DNA of 64,000 nucleotides from Morinoia aosen (taxonomy: Eukaryota; Arthropoda; Malacostraca; Amphipoda; Talitridae): assembly GCA_030386875.1 (NCBI GenBank), contig CM059564.1, positions 69,149,436 to 69,213,435 of the forward strand, in the 5' to 3' direction. Positions 45,947-64,000 of this stretch are shown piece by piece. The translations under genes and the position numbers were made by a program. The notes under the pieces were generated by a model. That model was not told the origin of the DNA. It saw only the letters and a program-made list of their open reading frames with translations, and searched no databases. The first letter of the stretch is position 1. Each line of letters starts with the position of its first letter.

Positions 45947-46265
45947 CCTCAGTGGAGTACAACTATTGAATCAATGGGAATTAGTGCTACCAGGGGGAAA
46001 ATGTGAGGGCCCGAGATTGGAATTAGGTAGGTCATCCCTTTGTTGAAATGGTGATAGGATTATTTTATTAGTTTGATTCTATTTAGTTCACTGCTGTCCG
46101 GTTTTTTATCACCTCTGAATTTCTTCTTCAACTTTTATGCTGTTTGAAAAATTTCTTCCTATACTTGTTTCTACGAGTTAAAGGACTTCTGCGGGAACAC
46201 ATCTTGAGCATAGTTTCCTCTTTCCCTAATTTCCACACAAGTTGGTGCCTTCGCCATCCTCTCTA
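45947..46265 (-). repeat. Dispersed repeat R1, reverse-strand copy
   Basis: The only copy in the window in this orientation. Read on the minus strand it goes from 'catagagaggatggcgaagg' through 'acaacttgtgtggaaattag' to the terminal 'attcaatagttgtactccac' and its tail. Confidence 0.8.
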
Positions 46266-49200
46266 TGGAGCACCCTTAGGTGCTCTATTAGCGGGACTAT
46301 AAGTCTAAGTGCGTAAAAATTACCTGGGTGCTTCGAGGCACTGCAGGTGAGAACGTCGGACGTTATAGTCAAGATTAACAAGAAAGCTCATGTGAGTGAG
46401 CCAACGTTTGACCGTATCTCCGCTCATTTATGTCTTGTTCTCACAGCCTCTACTTCATGAGAAATCTTTTAACTTGTTAATCCGTCTCGTTTTAAAGGCA
46501 TCCTCTTTTGTACTTTAGAGTTTCAACACACAGAATTTACTCGTTTATCGCACTTGTAGGAATCATCTTAGAGTTTTATTCTGTATGATTAGAGCTTTCG
46601 AATAATTGGATTACAAGATGGAACGCAACTACCCCAGAAGTTTTGGCACTATGTTCATGAGGCGGAGGATGACCTTCAATGAGCCCGACAACTTAGTTCG
46701 AATGCGAGATGATTTTTCTCTAATGACGCTTGTTTATTCACTTCCTCTCATTAATTGATAATAGTCCACTCAGTCGGCACAGACAGTGTATTTGATTACC
46801 TCATATCCCACGAATCAAACTATTTTCTGTTGTACCGACCTTATAACAGATGTGGGCTTGATACATTGAAGCATCTCCCCATACTACAACACAATATTAT
46901 TATTACAAAAAGCTAATATAGGTTTGGCATTAATGAGATTCATAGAATTCAAAGTGACACTATACCTAGATATTCGAGGAAATATGACCGAGCATCAGCA
47001 ACATTGGTCCCTAGGCTGGGCATGTGATTGAGATACATCGCTTGTGAGAATTCTAATTTCGATCTCAGATTTGTTCTGGAAAAGTATTCTAGCTTCAGAT
47101 GATGAATGAATATCAAAAATTGTTTGTTACTTAAAATATATTCGCAATCATCTCTATACATAATGTCAAAAACAGATATAAAAATCATATTTACAGGAAA
47201 TTTAAGCAAAAATTTTGAAAGTTCATGCGATGAGCGACTTTTCCAAATGAGACCCGAGTAGAGATGCGAAGTATTAGTATTAGTAGAGATGAGTTTACTA
47301 ATTTTCTTTTTCATTCCGCCCACGCCACGGAGTTTTGAATTTTCTAAAAAATGAAGTTCAGTTAATTAACTTGGAAGACATTTCATGTCAATTTCAAGTC
47401 TTTGTGCCCTGATAATTCGGATCATAAAGCTATACACCTTACTAAGCTTCTCCTAAATCTAAATCTCTTAACCCAAAGTGCAGTGAAACTATATTTTCAA
47501 CGATGTTCGTATACTTTTGGCATTTTCCAGTCACTTCCTGGAACTTTCATTATATGAACATTCCTAAAATCGTCTTTTATCTATTTTAGATCATTTTCAA
47601 ATGGCGTTACAGGAAGAAAACACTTTTCTGTACCTCACAACTACTTTGTCACTTCTTTTTCATTTTTTGCTTGCTTGTGGTAAGCATCAAACCTATGAAA
47701 TAAATTTTTTTATTTATAACAGGTTGAGGTTTTTAATTTTTTAGTATTAAACACCATATTTTTTAAACTCGCTTTTCGCTAAAAATTTTCCATTTTTCCA
47801 TAACTTTAATATAGTAAAGAATAGAATATGAAACTAAATCCACAGAAAAGGTCTGGTTTGTTAAAAGTTTTCATCACGGTCGCTGGTTTTCAAATACAAA
47901 TTGGTGTTCATACATGAATGTTTTCGCTTCCACAGTAATATGCAGTCGTTTATGCACCATTCCACCTGCATGCAGTTATTTTCACAACTCTCAGATTGGT
48001 TTTATTTTAATATTGTCGAAGAAAAATTAATTTCCTCATTCACAAACGGTACTCAACTTAGTGCCTCTTGTAAATTAGCTAACAATAATTTCGCAATAAT
48101 AGGAATAGAAGTGACGAGCTTGTTCAGCTTTTCAAAAGAACCATCCTAAATAGCAGGATAATCACAGATGAAAGGTATGCAATAAATTACTGAGTGCTTT
48201 AAGAGGCGCGGATGAGGACCCTTTAGACTATATAGTCTCACACCTCCCCTTGTCCAGCTGCAACTGAGCATCGCGACTTGCGCTACGAAGCTTCCCGCCT
48301 TACTTTCCTTTCGGTCCGGTTGTCCTGCGCACCGAATTACAAGCTAGATATGCAGGTCCACTTACGCAAGAGCAAAAGAAAAGTGCAGCAGCTGTCTCTT
48401 GTTGAGTTGCTTACTTCCGCCATTAGTAAAAATGTTGAAATGTCGACACAAATCATTCACCTAAATGTTAGTTTTGGAAGCTTCAAGGAATGTTGTACAG
48501 GTTTATTTCAGATTTTTCCAACTGGATAACCGTTCGTCGCTCGAGCTATTCATAGCAATACTGTTACCATAGTGACGTAAGATTTGATTACATAATTGGA
48601 AATTTTATCGCTTTGATTATGTCACTTCATTCAATGTTATCTCATACAATCAGTTATCTCATAAAAATTTAAATTACAGCGTTTCTGTTCCAAAACTAAC
48701 AATAAATTGGGAAAGAACCTTTTATTGTAACCAAAATGCCATTACTAATACAGTAGAATGAGATATATGAACTTCGCCTTACAAAATTTTTTACGATAGT
48801 TGCAGAATATATATCCGATTCTGCTAACTCTCGAAGACACACAAATTCGCGCTCACAGATAACACTGAGCAGCAGCTAGGTCCTATTAAGCGAGATGCCA
48901 TAGCTGTCTTCTTCAAAGCTCCAAGAGGTTTCCCAAATTGCAATATGTTTAATTTTTTCGGTATCCAAGTACCACCAAGTTTTAAGGTGAACCACCCGAA
49001 AAAGATGGTGAATAAAAAATCTTGCTCGCAGAATACTTTCTATTGATAATTACCGTTCCAGAAAAAGACACACGTTCAACATCGGTTACTCACCGAGCGC
49101 AATAAAATCTGCTGTTCTCATTGCTCCGACGACGAAAAGAAATCGTATGCTGTAACTCGCTATTATCAACAGCGAGCTTCGCCGACCCATGCATCACTGA

Positions 49201-49446
49201 ACCAAGGCCCTGCCGCCATGCTGCTGGACACGCAAGGTTTTCCTGCGCATCTTATCTATCTTGACTGGAGGTCGCTCTCGCTCTCGACAGCTACACCAGT
49301 TTGCGAGGCAAATGCGTGTGCTTGTATGTAGGAAGGTAGGTTAGGAATTTAAAAAAAATTGTTCGAAGCAAAGAATGAAATTAATTAGCGCGTTTCACTA
49401 CTGTGTAGTCTCGAGCTACTTCAACATTCTAGAATATATTATTTAG
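46266..49446. other. Intergenic, unrecognised
   Basis: The longest frame is 124 codons on the minus strand (46949-47323, hydrophobic middle, no known motif). It has no partner exon. Smaller frames at 47901 and 48278 are equally unsupported. Confidence 0.4.
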
Positions 49447-49755
49447 TACAAGCCTCCCTAATCACAACAAAGGTTTTCCAAAGAAAGGAGAAAGGCACTA
49501 CTTAGTATGACGTAAAAGAAACAGAGAATCTATGCAAAATGTGTTCCCAAAGATTCCCTGCACATGGAAACAACAAGGTATGAAATGAGTTAATGAAACA
49601 AGAAATAAGTTGAAGAACTAAGTAGTAAGTGCTCAAAACAGGACAGTGAACCAAAAAGAAGTCCGTGACAGAACAAAATAATTTTTTCTAATCAAAACGG
49701 AAGGAAAACGTTCTTGCTCATACGCTTGTAACCTCAAATCTCTCCTTAGAACATG
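49447..49755 (+). repeat. Dispersed repeat R1, copy
   Basis: From 'acaagcctccctaatcacaa' to 'cctcaaatctctccttagaa'. The terminal palindrome is lost. Confidence 0.75.
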
Positions 49756-51050
49756 TTTCTATCTCTATTTTTAACTTGAAAATAATCTTGTTAATTAAAT
49801 TTATTGCTCCTGCGAAATTGTTCCAAAAATTTATTTATCACTACCCCAGAGAACGTTTCTGTGAATAGAAAAATTCAAAATACAATTAGGCAAATCAAAT
49901 AAAGTGAAATTTGAGCATATGAATCGTGGAAAAATTAGCTCTCTGTCCTTATATTGAAGAAACTATTTTTATTTTTATTATATGTTTGTTTTCGTGTTTC
50001 CGCCAAAATTTTATAGATATTTGCTACTGATCAGTGAAATCTGGCATACACTGTATCTCCATTTTATCCCATGTACCCATGTCCGTATGATACTGCAGAG
50101 CATACCGAGAGGATATGAAACCCGAGATTTTTTTTGTTGTTGTTGTTCCTCGACTGTAATTTGCGTTTTCTTAAAATTTTTGTCATAAAATATTAAAAAA
50201 AAAACATTTCATTTTTTACTTTTTTCGGAATATTTTCCTCTTAGTTTTTCTTCAGGTTATTTCTTACGGTTACACTGAGCTTGACTGTCATTCTAGATGT
50301 ACCACGGGCAAGATTGTTTTTTGTGTTTGTTAGTATTTTTCTTATTTTCATTTCCAATACGTATATATATATGAATATGAGTGTGTAGGTGGGTGCGTGT
50401 GTGAGTGCGCTCGCATACATGTATGTCTGTGTGTGCGCACATATACATGTTCAAACATATCCACACATATGTATATATATGTTTTCTATTTCTATTTTTT
50501 AAGTAAAAACGAAACTTCAAGACACATTACATTTTACCTAAAGCTTTGCGACCAGCAAACACTGAACCATATTTCAGAAATAAATTTATTTATTGAACTT
50601 GTTTAATGATTCAAAAATAGATCTATCACCACCCCAGAGGGCGCATCTGTGAATAGAGAAAATGAAGAATATGAACAGACTAATGAAATAATAGCGCTCG
50701 TGAAAAATTATTAGCTCTCTGTACGTATGCTGAACAAGCCATGAATTTCTTTTTACGTGTAAGTTTGTTAACGCGTTTCTTTTCTAGATATGCGTGTTGT
50801 GTTGCGTGGTGTTCTTTATAAATTACTTTGCGACTAACTTTTTCTCAATACTTGATAGTCATTTACAACGGTGTTTCGAGCGGCTTCGGTATAGCGTTTT
50901 TCGTCTTTTCTTACTTTCGGTTCAACAAATAATTTAGGAATTCTGAAAAATTCTCTAGCAGTATTTTAAATTCTTTATAAGTTGTCAGCCATCTCTTGGG
51001 ATATAAAATATCCAAGAAATTATATTTTTGAATTAACTAGCCTATGACAG
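49756..51050. repeat. AT-rich spacer with a TG/CA-type simple tract
   Basis: The part 50355-50485 is a mixed (TG)n, (AT)n and (AC)n simple repeat ('gtgtgtaggtgggtgcgtgt', 'tatgtatatatatg'). Two ~60-base segments near 49800-49860 and 50580-50650 ('atttatttat..caccccagag') resemble each other. No gene is supported. Confidence 0.5.
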
Positions 51051-51061
51051 GGTTAATCTGT

Positions 51062-51300
51062 TTTGCACGCCACGTAAGGAGTGTTTATTAGTACGCCTCG
51101 TAAGGTTGACCTATTTGTACGCCTCGGATAGTTTTGTCTATTAGTACACCTCGTATGGTTTACCTATTTGTACGCATCGGATAGTTTGTCTATTAGTACG
51201 CTTCGTATAATTTGTCTATTATTACACCTTGTAGGGTTTGTCTATTAGTAGACCACGTATAGTCTGTCTATTAGTACTCCTCGTATAGTACTTTTGTCTA
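51062..51300. repeat. 26-bp minisatellite, about nine diverged units
   Basis: Units of the type 'tattagtacgcctcgtatagtttgtc', mostly 26 bases, with one of 27 and one of 30. Units alternate between TATTAGTAC and TATTTGTAC starts early in the array, suggesting a two-unit ancestral period. Confidence 0.88.
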
Positions 51301-51421
51301 ATGATGTCTTATATTGAGAAATTTTTATAAGCCAATATGTTTGTCATGTATCTCATGTGCCAACCTTTTTGGAAATAAACGTTTTTTCTTTTAGGAAGAA
51401 CTAATTCCGATACATCCGATT

Positions 51422-52096
51422 CCCCCCCCGAAAAAAAACGGACCGAACTTTAAATTATTTCAGCTCTTAGGTTATTGTTGATAATTGAGCCCTTTAAAGA
51501 CCACAGTGTTTACTGAATATTTTCCTCTCGACACAAAAAATTGCAATTGGCTAGCGTACACAGAATGTTACAGTATTATTTTCACGAAAGTAACTGAGAG
51601 TACATTTGCTTCGGTAGCGAATATTCTGTACCAAATCGTGAGGCATGAAAAAGATACATTGGAATTAAAATGAAATAATTCATTTTAATTCCAATGTATC
51701 TTTGACACGACTTTCACTTTTGTTCATTTCCATTTCCAAGTTTTGAAGAACTATTTCTCTCCTTAACACCTGACGATGGGAGGGTTTTTCCCATGCTATT
51801 GATATGTACTTTTGATTAATACGTACTTTTTGAAGAACAATGTGCACTTTGGTAGTAAAATATTTGAGTTCGGTATATTTCTTGGGGTTTTCGTATCCGG
51901 AGCATATGTACTCTGCTACTTTCTTAAAAATGATACTGCAACAATTCTGTGCTCGCTAACCAATTACAATTTTTTGTGTGAAGAGAGAAATATTTAGTAA
52001 ACATTGTGGTCATTACAGAACTCAATTATCAACAATGTCTTAAGAGCTATAATAATTTAAAGTTCGGTCCGGTTTTCTTTGGGACACCCTGTACAT
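51422..52096. mobile_element. Mariner-like element with ~60-bp terminal inverted repeats
   Basis: The left 'cggaccgaactttaaattat' followed by 'agctctta' and 'attgttgataattgag' is the reverse complement of the right end. The right end finishes with GGGACACCCTGTA, the outer sequence typical of arthropod mariner-group elements. The left outer ~12 bases are replaced by a run of C and A. Frames inside (51485-51673, 51812-51997) show no transposase motif. Confidence 0.75.
51650..51703. repeat. Perfect 25-bp hairpin with 4-base loop
   Basis: AAAGATACATTGGAATTAAA plus TGAA (51650-51674) is exactly complementary to 51679-51703, with ATAA as loop. It lies inside the mariner-like element above. Confidence 0.95.
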
Positions 52097-55000
52097 ACAA
52101 TAGTTGTGCCCCAAACATTCAGCAACAATCGCGTGTTTAATTGGCCAGGTGCTCAGCGGGTTCTCTTGACTATTCCTCTGAACGAGTTGATTATTGGATT
52201 TAATTGAAAACTATCTAAAAGCGGTCATTCTTACTTCCCAACTGACTGGGAGCTGTCTAGACCTGAACATAGCATGACGTTCCCACGTAACTTCCTCTAA
52301 AAGAAACGTCAGGACACTGCGTGCACGGACCATTTACTGATGTTGACAACGATGCGCTTATTTTCTGACGCTGTCTCTTGCATACATTTGAGCTTTAGCC
52401 ATACACGGATGCGAGTATTCTCCTAAAAATTGACGGACATTTAACAGTTGCGTGTGAATTTATACGAGCTGTAAACGGCATGTTCAGTTCAACAAACTTT
52501 TACCGATAAAGAACAGATTTTGACTACTCATTCATTCACGTATTTCTACCTATTTAAAGCGGAAGAAGAGTTTGGTTATGTCCTAGGATCTTCATCCCGA
52601 AGGCAAAAAATTAAAAAAGAACACTACGGTACAAACGGCTTCTCAACCTCAATGGAGTTAAGTTTACTCCACCTAGTTGGCAAGGAGCACTTTTCAGAGC
52701 CGGGCGAGGTCAACGCTGATTCAGCGTTTGCTTAAAGCAGTTCATGCTTGCAGTTTCCGGCATGAAGGTAAAAATTGTATCACTTTTTGAATAGCACCCG
52801 CAAATGACTGGCTCTAAAATTGTATGATAATTAGAAATTTGTAATCTTTTTTCAGTTCATTAAATCGTTAACGATGCTGTTAACAAATGGAAAATTTGTC
52901 GAATCTATATTCTTACTCTTCCCTTTTTCCATTTCACTTTGTAATAACTTTCATAACAAAGTCACTATGAAGAAGAAGAATTTTATGGAAAACTTTCCAC
53001 CAGGATCACCAGCAAAATGCAACTGCGGACCCCAATAAGCATTGGGAAAGTAGGGAAGATGGTCTTCGATAACGGAGCACAGCGTCGGCTTGAAATAAAC
53101 CAGCATGGTTACAACGCAGCGGGAGTGACGTGTACTGATGGATGTTTGAAAAATAGTTTGAGTATCAGCAGTAGTGGTAGCAGCGCAGGCATACTAGTGC
53201 TTTAGTAACCCGGACCATAACGCCCCTAAAGTCACATGGATTAAATACAGATTTTCACATCACTTCAAAGAACTATTATATAATCTTTGTTTCGGTGATT
53301 AGCAAAACTTATCAGTAGCTTAATATATAGAATTATAATTGTTTATAAAGCACATAATAACTGCGTACTCAATAGGTGGGACCTATTTGCTGGTCGCGCC
53401 TAAAATTTACACCGGATTGCGCCGTGAGTTGAAAGTAAAAGAGAATACGTAGGGTAGTGGGTGCGAGAACAGCTAGGACCCCAGAAGCGGGGGCTCCAGC
53501 TACCCTCCCACACTTTGGCCGAGCGTCTTACCCATGGTCGAACCCCCCAAATATAAGAATGGCAGCACGGTACGCTTGGCCATTTTATCTCCTCCAGTTA
53601 TCTCCCTGACGAGAGATTGCACTTTTAGAAGTCACTATGAAATACCAATTAAAAACAGATAAATATGCCTGGAAGCGTATTGAACTCTGTAACAACACCT
53701 ATAAATAAATTAAGAGAGATTAAGCGAGGAGGAAATAATAAAAGTCTCGGTTACAACCATCTACAATGTTTATATTTGATCTCAATACAGAGTGAGGACG
53801 CAGTGCACGCATCAGCCAGAGGCGGTACGGCGCAGGTGCGGCAACTTCCACAACTCGAGACACTCCGCAGACCGGCCGACCACTGAGTAGTCAGGCCCTC
53901 ACGGAAGGTTTCGTCTCAAAAATCCCTAGCATACATGAGAGCATGGCTCGCAAAATACTGTCATGAACATTGAGAGCAAATCTCAATGTGATACGGACTA
54001 TCCCGTATAGCATACACACTGCACTCATATTCTCAAGTAGATTACAGTAATGCATGTTAGATATGATAAACGGAAGAAAATCTGCTTATAATGTAGCTAA
54101 TTTTCCGGAAGAACGTAGATGAAAAGCTTTCCTTGCAAACATGCTTCTTTTGTTAACAGAAAATCATCCTCCGAAGATTAGGTCTCCAGAAAAGTTCACA
54201 TAAAAAAATGATAATGCAACCGCTTCGGTAGCATTGGCGCGCAGGAATGACACAGCATAAACCTCCAAATACATCATATATTTACAGATACCTCGACAAT
54301 ATACAAGGACAGAACCGAATCACGAGAGCACCCAGTGCAAGGTGTCAAGCAAAGCTTCGAATGCGTCAGCTTTAAAACTCAATGACAGTGCAAGAGAACA
54401 GTACAATAGACTGCAGCTAGCAAACAGGGTCCTGGACAAGCGTGAAGTAAAAAAAAGTGGAAAGTGCTCAGCTAGACAAGTTTTACTGGATCACTGCTGT
54501 ACATGCGATACTTCTGACTACAAAGTAAGAAAAGTGGCCACGACCGACATGTTCTTCCCAATGATTAGCTCATTGGTTGGCAACGTTAGGCCACCAATAG
54601 AGAGTACCATGCAAACAGATGCAGCAGCAACCCACAAAATTTGTGGCTATGAAAAACCGCTACAGTAATTCGTCATCTGATGATGCAGAAATGCTACAGT
54701 GCACAGCCATTAGAGATAGTTCTAATTTACTCTGTTTTTATCAGCCAGTTTGCTAGATACCAGTGCGACTGAAGGGGGACTACCAACAGAAAGTACAAAT
54801 TATGGGTACAGTGGCACAGTTTTCTACGTTTGAACTAGCTACTCTATTCAATGTAATACGTAAATAGGTGAAACAAATCAGATGAGTTATCATCAGGAAT
54901 TTATGAACACATGGAAGTACAAGAACTCCTTTTTCAAGCAGAAATGCTGGATGCCAACATCGAAAGTCCAACACCGATCAAGAGAATAGATGTTTTCACT

Positions 55001-55111
55001 AAGTAAGCGCCAAAGTTACGGCAGCATAATTACATAATTAATAAGACCAAACCATGGTGGAACAACTACGGTGACTCGATTGCGGGACAAAGCGACGGAG
55101 AAGTCGCTTGT
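52097..55111. other. Intergenic between mariner-like element and malic enzyme 3' end
   Basis: The plus-strand frames 52520-52735, 53017-53205, 53665-53886 and 54342-54668 (108 codons, Lys/Ser-rich) have no recognised family. Strong splice partners were not found. The distal 3' untranslated region of the malic enzyme should lie here on the minus strand. Confidence 0.35.
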
Positions 55112-63461
<8,350 letters not shown>

Positions 63462-64000
63462 CTGACAACCATGTCATCTAGGCTACAGGAGCTGTTATGT
63501 GCATTGGTAACGCACGTTTTGCCTACCTCAATTGTGAAACACGGTAACACTATTAGTACCGTTTACGGCAAATAAATGTTTGTGATGTTTGAGCGTTGGA
63601 TTCTCGAACATCATGAGAGCTCGCACATGAAAATTTCTCAGCAAAAAAGAAAATTAGAAAACTTACTTAAATGAGATACTGTCTACTCAAGTGAAATATT
63701 ACACAATTCCTCTTTTATCATTACATCACAAATCAAATTCAGGGAGCATACTGTGAAAGGTTTCCATACACGAGATACTTGTCAAAAATGGTTGTACTGG
63801 CATGCACAGGGACTGCAGTTCTGTCAAATATAATGTCTATGGGGACAAGATGAATAAGTCCACCTCTACGCGATGCGTCTTACGGTAGCCTTATCATTAT
63901 GAAAAGTGAATTATTTAAAAGAAGACAACTTCAACTGCCTTTGTTCAGCAGATAATTTAGAACACACAAAATTGCCGAGTGCCGAGATAGCATTGACTTA
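63462..64000. other. Malic enzyme intron reaching the window edge
   Basis: No further malic enzyme exon could be read on the minus strand up to 64000, so the upstream exons must lie beyond the window. Confidence 0.55.

Noticed and set aside
46949-47323. 124-codon minus-strand ORF
   Set aside because: No known motif, no repeated or conserved counterpart in the window, no splice partner; length is possible by chance in AT-rich DNA.
53460-53560. Possible Pol III box B (GGTTCGACC on the minus strand) with a nearby hairpin
   Set aside because: No cloverleaf, A box or matching copy could be found, so neither a tRNA nor a SINE is supported.
54342-54668. 108-codon plus-strand ORF
   Set aside because: Composition is plausible for a protein, but no family features and no supporting context; it may overlap the malic enzyme 3' region on the other strand.

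Overview
The window looks like arthropod nuclear DNA. It is AT-rich, its genes are broken by introns with GT/AG borders, and it is packed with decayed transposable elements of insect or other arthropod type (Penelope-like elements, Tc1/mariner, DUF4817-type transposase, a tRNA-derived SINE, MITEs). I cannot name the species. Two host genes can be assembled, both on the minus strand. Most other open frames are chance or transposon debris.

Gene 1 is a complete UDP-glycosyltransferase (UGT), 41384 down to 26457. It has nine coding exons whose phases all agree (545, 79, 88, 113, 165, 174, 214, 220 and 280 bp; 625 residues). It has a signal peptide, an unusual Ser/Asn-rich insert, the N-terminal acceptor domain, the UDP-sugar signature in exon 8 and a C-terminal membrane anchor in exon 9. 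The last intron is about 6.8 kb and full of transposon fossils.

Gene 2 is the 3' half of a malic enzyme, from 63461 downward; its 5' exons lie beyond the window. Five shared exons carry the dinucleotide-binding domain. They are followed by two different, equally intact last exons (57464-57579 and 55112-55242) that start in the same phase with the same first residues and then diverge. This looks like alternative C-termini and is the most interesting gene-level observation.

From left to right: 0-3 kb has a small secreted-type ORF, a 23-bp satellite and a dispersed ~330-bp repeat. 4.8-5.8 kb is an element with 14-bp terminal inverted repeats. 8.9-10.1 kb is a palindrome of two opposed Penelope-like 3' ends. 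10.4-13.4 kb is a cluster of the dispersed repeat. 16.1-19.2 kb is a Penelope relic holding a mariner-like deletion derivative, followed by a 1.45-kb foldback-type inverted repeat with 21-bp tandem repeats in both arms. 20.6-24 kb is a second, longer Penelope relic, interrupted by a DUF4817 transposase fragment and by a MITE with a 9-bp target duplication. 26.5-41.4 kb is the UGT gene, with Tc1, LINE, SINE and piggyBac-like passengers in its introns. 41.4-55 kb is intergenic with scattered MITE-like elements and a 26-bp minisatellite. 55.1-63.5 kb is the malic enzyme. All exon borders were read by eye from frame, phase and splice consensus; nothing was checked by transcript or database search.
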